A stretch of DNA of 64,000 bases, from NCBI RefSeq assembly GCF_024124765.2, contig NZ_JAMXSR020000002.1, forward strand, positions 767,001-831,000. Reading direction: 5' to 3'. Position numbers and translations under genes: made by a program. Shown in pieces: positions 40,512-50,075 of the stretch. Numbering within the stretch: position 1 is the first letter of the stretch; each line of letters opens with the position of its first letter. The stretch comes from Sphingomonas sp. H160509 (GTDB lineage: Bacteria > Pseudomonadota > Alphaproteobacteria > Sphingomonadales > Sphingomonadaceae). The notes below the pieces were generated by a model, which saw nothing but the letters and a program-made list of their open reading frames with translations, was not told the DNA's origin and made no database searches.

Positions 40512-41756
40512 CTACCGCTTCACTAGCGTAACCTGCGCGACATCGATCCCACCGCCGAGGAACCCGCCCTCGCAATACATCAGATAGTAGCGCCACAACG
40601 CCACGAACCGCGCATCGAACCGCGCCGGCAACCGCCCTTCCGCAACCGCGGCATCGAACGCGCCCCGCCATCGCCGCAACGTCTCGGCATAATGCAGCCC
40701 GAACCCGCGCCGGTCTTCACACGCCAGCCCGCGCGCCTCTGCCAGCGCCCGAAACCGCGGCTCCGACAACAGCATCCCGCCCGGAAACACGTAGCGCTGG
40801 ATGAAGTCGACACTCCGCGAATAGGAATCGAAGATCGCATCGTCGATCGAGATATACTGCAACGCCGCGCGGCCACCGGGCTTCAACGCCCGCGCGATGA
40901 CGTCGAGATACACCGGCCAATATTCCTCGCCGACCGCCTCGACCATCTCGATGCTCGCGACCGCGTCATAGGTGCCGGTGACGTCGCGGTAATCGGTCAG
41001 CGCCACCTGCACCCCGTCGAGCCCCGCCGCCGCGATCCGCTCGTCGACCTGCCGCTTCTGCTCGGTCGACAGCGTCAGCGCGTGCACGCCGACCCCCGCG
41101 CGCGCAGCCATCTCGGCGAACGATCCCCAGCCACAGCCGATCTCTGGGATCGTATCACCAGCCCGCGCCCCGGTCCGGTCGAGGATCGCACGCAGCTTGG
41201 TCCCCTGCGCCGCCTCATGCGGTTCGGCATCGTTGAACGGCTCGGCGAATATGGCGCTCGAATAGGTCAGGCTCTGGTCGAGCCACGTCTCGTAGAAGTC
41301 GTTCCCAAGGTCGTAATGCGCGGCAATGTTCTTGCGCGATCCGGTGAGGTCGTTCCGCCGCATCCGGTGCCACGCGCGTGCTGCCAGCCGCACCACGCCA
41401 CCCGACCGCGCCGAACTCCCGAGCGAGCGCCGGTTGCGCATGAACAGGTCGAACAGCGGTACCGGGTCCGGGCTCGACCAGTCGCCTGCCGCCCAGCCCT
41501 CGTACCAGCCGACCGATCCCGCGGTCGCCAGACGGACCAGCGCGCGCCAGCGGTGCAAAGTCACGACGGGCAAAGGCCCCGGAGCCCGTCCGCCGATCAG
41601 CCGTCGCGTGCCGTCGGGCAGGTGCGCGTCTATGCCGCCTGTCTCCAGCCCCGCGTCGATCCGGTCGAGCAGACGGTGAAACACCGGCGCGACGATGCGC
41701 GCAACCGGGGAAACCTGCGCGGCGGGCACATCATCGAAAGCGGGAACGGCGGTCAT
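40512..41756 (-). CDS. Cyclopropane-fatty-acyl-phospholipid synthase-type methyltransferase
   Basis: A SAM-dependent enzyme that adds a methylene group to double bonds of membrane lipids, or a close relative. 414 residues. DLTGSRKNIAAHYDLGNDFY is the family hallmark, IPEIGCGWGSFAEMAARAG the SAM loop, and SIEMVEAVGEEYWPVYLD and PGGRAALQYISIDD follow. The C terminus YYLMYCEGGFLGGGIDVAQV matches the family. Frame intact. The start at 41756 is chosen because the upstream frame is poorly coding. It is transcribed away from the photolyase only on paper: both are on the minus strand. Confidence 0.9.
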   Translation of the reverse strand: MTAVPAFDDVPAAQVSPVARIVAPVFHRLLDRIDAGLETGGIDAHLPDGTRRLIGGRAPGPLPVVTLHRWRALVRLATAGSVGWYEGWAAGDWSSPDPVPLFDLFMRNRRSLGSSARSGGVVRLAARAWHRMRRNDLTGSRKNIAAHYDLGNDFYETWLDQSLTYSSAIFAEPFNDAEPHEAAQGTKLRAILDRTGARAGDTIPEIGCGWGSFAEMAARAGVGVHALTLSTEQKRQVDERIAAAGLDGVQVALTDYRDVTGTYDAVASIEMVEAVGEEYWPVYLDVIARALKPGGRAALQYISIDDAIFDSYSRSVDFIQRYVFPGGMLLSEPRFRALAEARGLACEDRRGFGLHYAETLRRWRGAFDAAVAEGRLPARFDARFVALWRYYLMYCEGGFLGGGIDVAQVTLVKR

Positions 41757-41841
41757 CGCGGCGCTCCATGCAACACGGGCGGCGGCTAGGAAAGAGTTGT
41801 CCGCGCGGAAACGGCTGGAACGTAATTCAAGGCCACAACGC

Positions 41842-41960
41842 ACTCCCCTCCCTGGAAGGGAGGGGCCGGGGTGGTTTGGCGGGTTCGAGCCACTGACGGT
41901 CGACCGAGCGGAACCCGACCCACCCCCAACCCCCTCCCCTTCCAGGGAGGGGGAGCAGAT
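41842..41960. repeat. Family A inverted repeat upstream of cfa-like gene
   Basis: CTCCCCTCCCTGGAAGGGAGGGG and its inverted copy CCCCTCCCCTTCCAGGGAGG about 70 bases away. It follows the end of the photolyase gene and is before the cfa-like gene, both on the minus strand, so it may end photolyase transcripts. Confidence 0.7.
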
Positions 41961-41966
41961 GCGACC

Positions 41967-43330
41967 CTAGCGTGCGTGTCGCCCAGCCTCGAGCGCTCGC
42001 TCACGGCCTTCGCGATGTCCGACGACCTTCGCCGGGTACGCCTTAGGGCGGCAGCCGGACTCCTCCGGATCATGGATCGCGTCGCCGGTCACCTTCGCTA
42101 GTTCCGGCACCCACTCGCGGATATAGTCCCCCCGCATCGAACTTCTCCGACTGCGTCAGCGGCGCCATGATCCGCCCGAACATGTTCAGAATCCACCCCG
42201 GTCCCCGAGACCCATTGCCAGTTCACCGAATTATTCCCGTAATCCGCATCGACCAGGCAGTCCCAGAACCAGCGCTCGCCCTCGCGCCAGTCGATCAGCA
42301 GATGCTTCACCAGGAAACTCGCCGTGATCATCCGCACGCGGTTGTGCATCCACCCGGTCGCCCAGAGCTGACGCATCCCCGCATCGACGATCGGATAGCC
42401 GGTCTTGCCCTCCTGCCACGCCTTCAGGTCCGCCTCGGCGTCCTTGCCCGACCGCCACGGCAGCTTGTCGAACTTGGGCCGGCCGTTCGTATCGCCGTAG
42501 TCCGGCATCGTCAGCACGACGCCATCGGTGAAATCGCGCCACGCCAGTTCCTTGCGGAACGTCGTCGCGTCGCCGTGACCATCGACCGCATGCCACACCG
42601 TACGCGGCGAGATCTCGCCGAAATGCAGGTGCGGCGACAGGCGCGAAGTGCCCTCGATCGACGGCATGTTGCGATCGACGTCATACGCCTCGACGATCGG
42701 CGCCATCGCTTTCGCGTTCTCCAACGCCTGCGCCTCGCCCGGCGTCCAGTCGCCGAACCCCGCCGACCAGTCCGGCTTGGTCGGCAGCAGATCCCAGTCC
42801 GCCAGCGTATCGCTCTTCGGCCATTTCGACGGCGCGGGGATCGTCCGCGGCGCAGGCTCGGGGTCGCCCGGCGGCATCATCTGGTTCAGCGCCTTCCAGA
42901 ACGACGAATACACCTTGAACTGCCCGCCCGATCCCGTCCTCACGTCCTCGACGCGAGCGAGGTGGTTGCCGTCATGCAGGCACAGTCTATCGCCAAGCGC
43001 CGCCTCGGCCTTGCGCCACCACGGCTCGTAATGCCGAATCGCATAGACTTGCTCGGCACCGGTCTCCTCCATCAGCGCCTTCAGCACCTCGACCACATCC
43101 CCGCGTCGCAGGATCAGCTTCGACCCCTTGTCCGCCAAGGACTTGTCGAACGAATCTAGCGTGTGGTGCAGCCACCAGCGCTGGGCGCCGCCCATTGTCC
43201 ATTTCCCCGGCGCGTCGTCGTCGAGCACATAGACCGGGATCACCGGCCCGGCATGCGCGGCGGCAATCAGCGCGGGGTGATCGTGAAGGCGGAGGTCCTG
43301 GCGGAGCCAGAGAAGCACAGGTGTCGTCAT
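41967..43330 (-). CDS. phrB: Deoxyribodipyrimidine photolyase (two apparent frameshifts)
   Basis: Light-driven repair of UV pyrimidine dimers using FAD. About 453 residues after repair. The N-terminal antenna domain begins PVLLWLRQDLRLHDHPAL. The FAD domain shows SRLSPHLHFGEISPRTVWHA, ELAWRDFTDGV, GYPIVDAGMRQLWATGWMHN and NNSVNWQWVSGTG. Breaks lie near 42187-42191 (one base too many, not in a long run) and at the C run 42128-42133; repair gives NMFGRIMAPLTQSEKFDAG and a TAG at 41967-41969. As written the frame stops early at 42098. Confidence 0.9.
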
Positions 43331-43363
43331 CGCTTGCCCAACGCAGCAACCCGCGATCCAGCA

Positions 43364-44268
43364 TCACGCCGCTGCGAAAGTTTCCCCCAGCGTCAAGATT
43401 GCCGCCACGTGCCGCTCCGCGATCGCGAGCGCATCGTCGCCGTAGCCCCCCGCCGACCGTACTCGCGAGCGGAAGACCTCGCCTGATCGCGAGGCTAGCG
43501 ACGAGCCGTTCCCGCCGCGCTAGACCGTCCAGTGTCAGCGCCAACCGCCCAAGCCGATCGCCCTCGAACGGGTCAACCCCCCGCCTGGTACAGGATCAAC
43601 TCGGGCCGGAACTCGTCGAGCAAAGGCACCAGGGTCGCCTCCAGCATCTCCAGATACGCCTCGTCGCCCACCTTGTCCGGCAACGGCACGTCGACCGTCG
43701 AACGCGCCTTCCGCACCGGAAAGTTCTTCTCCGCATGGATCGAATAGGTCGCGATCTCCGGCCGCCCCGCAAGTAGCGCTGCGGTCCCGTCGCCCTGATG
43801 CACGTCGCAATCGACGACGAGCACGCGCGCCACCCGCCCCTCGTCGATCAGCCGTGCCGCCGCTACCGCCAAGTCGTTGAACACGCAGAACCCCGCACCT
43901 GTATTAGCCAGCGCATGATGGCTCCCACCCGCGGTGTTCGCCGCGAACCCGTGCTCCAGCGCGAGGCACGCCGCGAGCCAAGTCCCGTGCGGTACGATCG
44001 CCGCGCGCGACGCCACCGCTGCGGTCACCGGAAAACCGATCCGTCGCTCCTTCTCCTTCGGCACGTCCGCACGGAGAACTTCGGCAACATAATCCTCGTC
44101 ATGCACCGCCTCCAACCACGCGGTCGGCGTCGTCTCGGCCCGGTGCCACGCGACCGCATCGCCCTTTTCGAGCAGCAGGTCGCGGATTAGCCCATTCTTA
44201 TTCCAGCGATAGGTCGACCGCGCCGGCGCTGGAGTGACATAGTCGGGATGGTGGACGACATGGATCAT
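43364..44268 (-). CDS. Histone-deacetylase-family hydrolase (two apparent frameshifts)
   Basis: A zinc-dependent deacetylase of the HDAC/AcuC/acetylpolyamine amidohydrolase family, about 300 residues. The metal and catalytic residues are in GGSHHALANTGAGFCVFNDL, VVDCDVHQGDGTAAL and the repaired YQAGVDPFEGDRLG. Breaks at the six-C runs 43577-43582 and 43446-43451, each one base too long. The second repair gives VGGGYGDDALAIAERHV. The substrate is unknown: acetylpolyamines and acetyl-lysine are both possible. It lies just upstream of the photolyase on the same strand, with 33 bases between. Confidence 0.87.
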
Positions 44269-44342
44269 GCTCCGTAGGTAGGAGCGCGCCTGCCGACCCC
44301 CAAGTTGCCCGAGCCCCAAGCACCTGCGTTGCGGAGATTATT

Positions 44343-44837
44343 TTGACCGACGTTTCGACCCTGCCCTACCGCCCCCTGCGCCGGCATCATTCTCATGAAC
44401 GCGGACGGCAAGATCTTCGTCGGCCAGCGCAACGATTCGCCGCTGGAGGCATGGCAGATGCCGCAGGGTGGGATCGACCCTGGCGAGGACGCCGAAGCCG
44501 CCGCACTGCGCGAGCTTGGCGAGGAAACCGGAGTCATGCCCGAGCACGTCGAACTCATCGCGGAAGCACCCGGCGAGTTCGTCTACGACCTCCCCCCGAG
44601 CTGCTCGGCAAAGTGTGGAAGGGCAAATGGCGCGGCCAGACGCAGCGCTGGTTCCTGTACCGCTTCCTCGGCACCGATGCGGACGTGAACATCGCCACCG
44701 ACCACGAGGAGTTCCGTGCATGGCGCTGGAGCGATCCCGCCGACCTGCCGCGGCTGATCGTCCCGTTCAAGAAGGCGCTTTACGAACAGGTACTCGCCGC
44801 CTTCGCGCCACATCTCGGCGCAACCTCGACACGCTGA
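44343..44837 (+). CDS. rppH: RNA pyrophosphohydrolase RppH-type Nudix protein (two apparent frameshifts)
   Basis: RppH removes pyrophosphate from 5' triphosphate RNA to start decay, or acts on dinucleoside polyphosphates. About 164 residues. The Nudix box [20 protein letters not shown] is intact, and [20 protein letters not shown] fits RppH. TTG 44343 is the likely start: GGAG lies 8 bases upstream and the reading [17 protein letters not shown] fits the family once the C run 44372-44376 loses one base. A second break at the C run 44592-44597 needs one added base ([10 protein letters not shown]). Confidence 0.87.
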   Translation: MTDVSTLPYRPLRRHHSHERGRQDLRRPAQRFAAGGMADAAGWDRPWRGRRSRRTARAWRGNRSHARARRTHRGSTRRVRLRPPPELLGKVWKGKWRGQTQRWFLYRFLGTDADVNIATDHEEFRAWRWSDPADLPRLIVPFKKALYEQVLAAFAPHLGATSTR

Positions 44838-44876
44838 GCAGTTCCCATTCCGTCACGCTGCCGTTACGGAACGGCT

Positions 44877-45779
44877 GTGCGCCGCTTAGCCCCTCTTCTG
44901 CTCGCCCCGCTGCTGCTGGCGAACGCGCCCGATCCGCAATCGGTGATGATCCCCGAGACGATCCGCGCGATGCTCGACGCGGCGCTGGAGGCAGGGAACG
45001 AAGCGGACGTCAACACGATCGCCAAATACGCACGCGCCGCCGATCCCCTCAGCGGCGACGCGGTGCTGGCGATCGCCGAAAAGTGGAAAGCCGACCGCGC
45101 GGCACAACGTACGCAGGTGATCCGCCAGGCCAGCTTCCTCGATCTGTGGAGCGGCAAGGCGGAAGTCGGCGGCTATCTAACCACCGGCAATTCCGACACG
45201 GCCGGCGGCACCGCGGTGCTAGACCTCAACCGCGAAGGCCTTCGCTGGCGCCAGAAATTCCACGCTCAGGCGGACTATCAGTCGAACCAGAACATCACGA
45301 CGCGCGAGCATTATCTCGCCTCGTACGAACCCAACTACAAGATCGACGACCGCGCCTATATCTACGGCGTCGCGCAATATGAAGGCGATCGGTTCCTCGG
45401 CTATTTCAACCGCTACTCGACGTCGGTCGGTGCAGGCTACAGCGTCATCAAGACCGCGGGGACCAAGCTCGATCTCGAACTCGGGCCAGCGTATCGCTAC
45501 ACCGAATTTACTGACGATACCGAGCAGAGCAGCATCGCCGCGCGTGGCACGGCGAATTTCAGCGTGCGAATTCTGAGCGGCCTGTCGATCAGCCAGGTCG
45601 CCTCCGCCTATGTCCAGCGCTACAATAGCACGCTCAGCGGCACGACGTCGCTCAACGCTAAGCTGATCGGGCCGCTGTCCGCAGCTTTGTCGTACAGCGT
45701 CCAGTATGAAAGCGAACCGCCGGTCGGCTCGGTCTCGACCGACACCACCAGCCGCGCGTCGCTGGTCTACAGCTTCTGA
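44877..45779 (+). CDS. DUF481 family outer-membrane-type protein
   Basis: 300 residues. A signal peptide (RRLAPLLLAPLLLANA) from the GTG start at 44877 is followed by a helical stretch and a DUF481 beta-rich domain from about residue 100: WSGKAEVGGYLTTGNSDTAG, then repeated aromatic strands ending SRASLVYSF with a C-terminal Phe, as expected for a Bam-assembled barrel. Close homologues are sometimes called salt-stress-induced outer-membrane proteins. Function unknown. Frame intact. Confidence 0.83.
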   Translation: MRRLAPLLLAPLLLANAPDPQSVMIPETIRAMLDAALEAGNEADVNTIAKYARAADPLSGDAVLAIAEKWKADRAAQRTQVIRQASFLDLWSGKAEVGGYLTTGNSDTAGGTAVLDLNREGLRWRQKFHAQADYQSNQNITTREHYLASYEPNYKIDDRAYIYGVAQYEGDRFLGYFNRYSTSVGAGYSVIKTAGTKLDLELGPAYRYTEFTDDTEQSSIAARGTANFSVRILSGLSISQVASAYVQRYNSTLSGTTSLNAKLIGPLSAALSYSVQYESEPPVGSVSTDTTSRASLVYSF

Positions 45780-45820
45780 CGCTGTTCCCACGTGCGCCCG
45801 GCTTCGCTAGGGGTCGCGTG

Positions 45821-47026
45821 ATGAGGGGACTTACACCGATAGAGCGCGATGCCGTCGATACGGCGGGCGCTACACCGATGCTGGCGCAGGTCGAGGCATG
45901 GGCGGCCGTCAACAGCGGCACGCGCAACCTTGCCGGGCTGGCGACGATGGCCGGATTGCTCGGCGACGCGTTCGCGAGCCTGCCGGGCGAGATCACGCTT
46001 GTCGAGCCGACGCCCGTCGACAATGTCGGCGCGGACGGCGTGGTCTCTGCTATCGAGCACGGCAAGCACCTGCACCTCGTCGTGCGGCCCGCCGCGCCCG
46101 TCCGCATGCTGTTCACGGGCCATATGGACACGGTCTACCCGGTCGATCACGCGTTCCAATCGCTGCAATGGCTCGATGACGGCCGGCTGAACGGCCCCGG
46201 CGTCGCGGACATGAAAGGCGGGCTGGCGGTGATGCTTGCCGCGCTTCGGGCGGTCGACGCCAGCCCCCTCGCCGCGCGGATCGGCTATGACGTCGTCATC
46301 AATTCGGACGAGGAAACCGGCTCCTTCTCCTCCGCCGCGCTGCTCGCTCGCGCCGCGCACGGAAAGGTCGCCGCGCTGACCTACGAACCCGCGCTCGCCG
46401 ACGGCACGCTCGCCGGCGCACGCGGCGGCACGGGCAACTTCTCGATCATCGTCCACGGTCGCAGCGCGCACGCCGGTCGCAACCCCGAGGACGGCCGCAA
46501 CGCGCTCGTCGCAGCCGCCGACATCGCGGTGCGCTTGTCGAAAGTCCGCGGCCCCCGTCTCGCGGTGAACCCGGCGCGGATCGAGGGCGGTGGCCCGAAC
46601 AACGTCGTCCCCGAACTCGCCATCCTCCGCATCAACTTCCGCCCCGCCACGCTCGACGACATCGCGCGGGCGCAATCTCATATCGACTCCGCGGTCGCGA
46701 TGGTCGCTGCCGAGCACGACGTCCGAATCGAGGTCCATGGCAGCTTCAACCGCCCGCCGAAGCCGATCGACGACGGCGCTGCGCGGCTGTTCGATCTGGT
46801 CAAGGCATCCGGCGCGGACCTCGGTCTCGACATCGCCTGGAAAGCCACCGGCGGCGTCTGCGACGGCAACAACATCGCCGCCGCCGGCGTGCCGGTCGTC
46901 GACACGATGGGCGTTCGCGGCGGCGCGATCCATTCGACCGACGAATTCATGATCCCCGACAGTCTCGCCGAACGTGCGGCGCTGTCGGCGGTCACCATAT
47001 TGCGTATCGCGGAGGGCCGCTTGTGA
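45821..47026 (+). CDS. M20-family metallopeptidase/desuccinylase-like hydrolase
   Basis: A zinc hydrolase of the M20 group (CPG2/DapE/ArgE-like), 401 residues. The first metal site is LFTGHMDTVYP; the bridging Asp lies in GPGVADMKGGLAVML; the catalytic Glu pair is VINSDEETGS. A dimerisation domain is inserted near residues 200-310 (FSIIVHGRSAHAGRNPEDGR). The start may be ATG 45821 or GTG 45818. The TGA overlaps the astA GTG, so it is translationally tied to arginine succinylation; the substrate may be a succinylated or acylated amino acid. Confidence 0.85.
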   Translation: MRGLTPIERDAVDTAGATPMLAQVEAWAAVNSGTRNLAGLATMAGLLGDAFASLPGEITLVEPTPVDNVGADGVVSAIEHGKHLHLVVRPAAPVRMLFTGHMDTVYPVDHAFQSLQWLDDGRLNGPGVADMKGGLAVMLAALRAVDASPLAARIGYDVVINSDEETGSFSSAALLARAAHGKVAALTYEPALADGTLAGARGGTGNFSIIVHGRSAHAGRNPEDGRNALVAAADIAVRLSKVRGPRLAVNPARIEGGGPNNVVPELAILRINFRPATLDDIARAQSHIDSAVAMVAAEHDVRIEVHGSFNRPPKPIDDGAARLFDLVKASGADLGLDIAWKATGGVCDGNNIAAAGVPVVDTMGVRGGAIHSTDEFMIPDSLAERAALSAVTILRIAEGRL

Positions 47027-48039
47027 GCTTCAGGATCCGGGCCGCGGTCGACGACGACCTCCAGCACCTTTACGAGATGGCCAAGCTGACCGGCGGCGGC
47101 TTCACCAATTTGCCGCCCGATCGTCGCGCGCTCACCGCCAAGCTCGAACGCAGCCACGCGGCCTTCGCGCGCACCGACGGCCCGGTCCAGGACGAGCTGT
47201 TCGTACTCATCCTCGAGAACATCGAGACGAAGGAAGTCCGCGGCACCTGCCAGATCTTCACGCAGGTCGGCCAGAGCTACCCGTTCTACAGCTACCGGAT
47301 CGGCCAGCTCACGCAGCACAGCCGTGAGCTGAACCGCACCTTCCGCGCCGACATGCTGACGCTCGCGACCGATCTCGAAGGCGCGAGCGAAGTCGGCGGG
47401 CTGTTCCTTCATCCCGGCGAACGCGCCGGCGGCCTCGGCCTGTTGCTCGCGCGCAGCCGCTACCTCTTCATCAAGATGCACCGCGCGCGTTTTGCCGACC
47501 GGATCCTCGCCGAACTGCGCGGCGTCATCGACGAAGCGGGCGGCTCGCCGTTCTGGGACGGCCTCGCAGGCCGCTTCTTCGGAATGAATTTCCAGGACGC
47601 TGACCAGTTTAATGCCATCAACGGGCACCAGTTCATTGCTGATTTGATGCCTAAGCACCCGATCTACACCGCGATGCTGACCGAAACCGCGCGCGCCGCG
47701 ATCGGCCTGCCGCATCCCTCGGGCCGCGCTGCGATGCGGATGCTCGAGAACGAGGGGTTCGCGTTCGAGAACTATGTCGACATCTTCGACGGCGGCCCGA
47801 CGATGACCGCCCGCACCGATCAGGTCCGCTCGATCGCCGACGCGCGCGAGAGCAGCGTGGTCGGGATCGGTGGCGACGACGGCAAAGACGCCCTGGTCGC
47901 GACGGGCAACCTCGCCGACTTCCGCGCGGCGTTCGGCAAGGTCCGCGAGACTGAGGACGGCGTTATGCTGGCCGAGGATTGCGCGCGGTCGTTGGGCGTC
48001 GGCGAAGCCGACCGGGTCACGCACGTCGCTCGCATCTGA
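47023..48039 (+). CDS. astA: Arginine N-succinyltransferase AstA
   Basis: First enzyme of the arginine succinyltransferase catabolic pathway, adding succinyl-CoA to arginine. 338 residues. Family landmarks include IRAAVDDDLQHLYEMAKLTG, LPPDRRALTAKL, LFLHPGERAGGLGLLLARSR and RFFGMNFQDADQFNAINGHQ. The start GTG 47023 overlaps the stop of the M20 gene. AstB, AstC, AstD and AstE genes are not in the window. Frame intact. Confidence 0.93.
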   Translation: MSFRIRAAVDDDLQHLYEMAKLTGGGFTNLPPDRRALTAKLERSHAAFARTDGPVQDELFVLILENIETKEVRGTCQIFTQVGQSYPFYSYRIGQLTQHSRELNRTFRADMLTLATDLEGASEVGGLFLHPGERAGGLGLLLARSRYLFIKMHRARFADRILAELRGVIDEAGGSPFWDGLAGRFFGMNFQDADQFNAINGHQFIADLMPKHPIYTAMLTETARAAIGLPHPSGRAAMRMLENEGFAFENYVDIFDGGPTMTARTDQVRSIADARESSVVGIGGDDGKDALVATGNLADFRAAFGKVRETEDGVMLAEDCARSLGVGEADRVTHVARI

Positions 48040-48148
48040 CCGCCGCAATCCAACGTAAAACGTCGAGTTAATTTACAGGTAACCATATTTTCTAGCGTCA
48101 GAATCGCGCATATCAGCCACTGGTACGCATCTTGCTCAGACGTCCACC

Positions 48149-48367
48149 ATGTGGACCCGGTTTGCTCGCCTCTTCATCATCAAGACCAAGTTCGAGGCCT
48201 TCCTCGTCATCTACGGCCTAGGCGTTGGCGCGGTCGAACGCGGGATGCATTATCTCCAGCAATATCCCGGATATGGCGGCTGGCTGTTGTTCGCCGCCTG
48301 CCCGATCGCCGTCTTCATGGCTGGGGGGCGGATCATCGATTCGGTCGATCACGCGCATCAACGATAG
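48149..48367 (+). CDS. Small membrane protein of unknown function
   Basis: A 72-residue protein with two hydrophobic stretches: about 14-30 (KFEAFLVIYGLGVGAVER) and 43-62 (GWLLFAACPIAVFMAGGRI). No family function known; similar small proteins are common in sphingomonads. Start ATG 48149. It converges on the Crp/Fnr-type gene with 6 bases between. Coding support is moderate. Confidence 0.7.
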   Translation: MWTRFARLFIIKTKFEAFLVIYGLGVGAVERGMHYLQQYPGYGGWLLFAACPIAVFMAGGRIIDSVDHAHQR

Positions 48368-48373
48368 AAGCGA

Positions 48374-49111
48374 CTAGCTGGTCTGTTGCGCGAGGTGGAG
48401 GTAGCGGCTCGAAAAGTCTGCGAGTTCACGCAGTGCATCCCATTGCGGAAAGCTGATCCGGCGACGATTGCGACCGATCAGACCGTCCGCCTCGAGCGAC
48501 TTTATCGTGCGGTTCACATGCACCGCCGTCAATCCGAGTGCGTCGCCGAGCTGCTCCTGGCTCATCGGCAATTCATAGCCATCGGCGCCAGTCAGCCCCT
48601 GCATGTCGAGACGGATCGCGAATTCGCACAGGAAATGCGCCAGCCGCGACCGCGCATCACGGCGACCGATATTGAGTATCCATTCGCGAAATATCGATCC
48701 CTCGACCAGCGTATTGACGAAGATCGCGTTGCTGATGGCCGCACGGTTCCGCGCCAGTTCGCGCAGCGCCGACCGCGGGATCGTCGCAACCTCGGCGCGG
48801 GTCAGCGTCTGAACGTTGTGGTCCGCAACGTCGAGGAACAGATGCTGGAAGTCGAGCGGCTCACCGGGAATGTGCAGCGACACGATCTGCCGCATGCCCG
48901 CGCCGGTCAGCTTCTGGCGATACGCGAACCCCGACAACAGTACCGCGCATTGATCCGGCGCATCGCCTTCGCGCACGAGGTAGGAGGACGGCTCGAACGT
49001 GCGAAGGGTATATGGCAGCGCGAGCAGCGCCTTGCGGTCGCCGTCGTCCAGCACAGCGTGCGTTTCCAACTTCCGAACCATCAGCGCCAAGGGGCTGAGC
49101 GTCGTAGCCAT
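48374..49111 (-). CDS. Crp/Fnr-family transcription regulator
   Basis: 245 residues. The cyclic-nucleotide-like domain spans about 20-140 (YLVREGDAPDQCAVLLSGFA, VSLHIPGEPLDFQHLFLDV). The helix-turn-helix is in ELPMSQEQLGDALGLTAVHV followed by NRTIKSLEADGLIGR. No FNR iron-sulfur cysteine cluster is seen at the N terminus, so oxygen sensing through iron-sulfur is unlikely; the ligand is unknown. Start ATG 49111 follows the family; the frame is open upstream to 49147. AT-rich DNA lies upstream. Confidence 0.87.
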   Translation of the reverse strand: MATTLSPLALMVRKLETHAVLDDGDRKALLALPYTLRTFEPSSYLVREGDAPDQCAVLLSGFAYRQKLTGAGMRQIVSLHIPGEPLDFQHLFLDVADHNVQTLTRAEVATIPRSALRELARNRAAISNAIFVNTLVEGSIFREWILNIGRRDARSRLAHFLCEFAIRLDMQGLTGADGYELPMSQEQLGDALGLTAVHVNRTIKSLEADGLIGRNRRRISFPQWDALRELADFSSRYLHLAQQTS

Positions 49112-49435
49112 GAGAGTAATCCCGCAAAATTCGGGGCGGGAGCACATGCATCTCTCGGTCGTCAGGGCCCAAAAATCGGCTGGCGATAAGCTCTTTTAAC
49201 ATAGCTCGAACGGAAATGTTTTAATTAATGTTTGAGTGGACCGATCTGCTCCAATTAATTTTGGAGTCGCGCAAATAAAATTAAAAATATCGGTTTCACG
49301 ATCTGCCGATCATATTGCCGAAATTCGAGATACTAAAAACCAGATCAGTTTTTTATATCACACAAATGATCGCTTCCGGGCACGGCGAATACTTGCTCAT
49401 CGCGAAAAAGGTGTTCGCTAGTCGTTCTGAGATCT
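49112..49435. other. AT-rich gap between Crp/Fnr gene and cobU
   Basis: 324 bases with no convincing gene, far more AT-rich than the rest of the window between about 49200 and 49400. It contains CTCCAA-TTAATT-TTGGAG at 49249-49266, a 6-bp inverted repeat, and TTTTTTAT near 49351. The Crp/Fnr gene starts here, and cobU ends at the other edge, so this is the promoter region of the regulator. Confidence 0.55.
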
Positions 49436-49993
49436 CTAATCCGCGTTCGGGGTCTTCCAGCGCTGGACCAACCCGGCCATGACGATGTCGACGGAATCGA
49501 CCTCCGCGGCGATCCGCTGATGCAGCAACCCTGCCGCATCCCGGAAACGCCGGGCCAACACATTGTCCGGGACGATACCCAATCCGACTTCGTTCGACAC
49601 AAGGATGACGCGGCCTTCCAACCGGGCAATCATCTCAACCAAATCGTCCACGCGCGCGGCGACAGCCTCGTCGGCCAGCAGCAGGTTCGACACCCACAGC
49701 GTCAGGCAATCGACCAGCATCACGACGTCAGGGCCGTCTTCGCTCTTCAGTGCCTCGCCAAGCGCCAGCGGAGCCTCGACGGTCCGCCACCGATCGTCAC
49801 GGTCGGCACGATGGCGCGCGATCCGATCCTCCATCTCGCCGTCGAATGCCTGCGCGGTCGCGATATAGACGAGCCGCGTCGCGTGGTCCGTCGCCGCGGC
49901 TTCGGCCAAGCCTTGCGCGTGGCGGCTTTTCCCCGAACGCGCGCCGCCCAGTACGAACAGGCTTTTTCCGAACGGCGTCCCGACCGATTGCAT
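49436..49993 (-). CDS. cobU: Adenosylcobinamide kinase/guanylyltransferase CobU (CobP)
   Basis: CobU phosphorylates adenosylcobinamide and activates it with GTP, preparing the lower-ligand attachment. 185 residues. P-loop FVLGGARSGKSRHAQGL; guanylylated His lies in RIARHRADRDDRWRTVE; the later motifs VDCLTLWVSNLL and VSNEVGLGIVPDN are typical. ATG 49993 gives the normal length. Divergent from cobD, with 82 bases between. Frame intact. Confidence 0.93.
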   Translation of the reverse strand: MQSVGTPFGKSLFVLGGARSGKSRHAQGLAEAAATDHATRLVYIATAQAFDGEMEDRIARHRADRDDRWRTVEAPLALGEALKSEDGPDVVMLVDCLTLWVSNLLLADEAVAARVDDLVEMIARLEGRVILVSNEVGLGIVPDNVLARRFRDAAGLLHQRIAAEVDSVDIVMAGLVQRWKTPNAD

Positions 49994-50075
49994 CCTACCG
50001 TTTCCTTCGCGCTTGCTCGACGGGCCCGGAATGACGATGACGCCCGGAAGATCAAGCGAAAGCCCGCGGGCCTGA

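Noticed and set aside
49236..49421. 61-codon open frame in the AT-rich gap
   Set aside because: No ribosome-binding site, no similarity to a known fold, and a composition unlike nearby genes.
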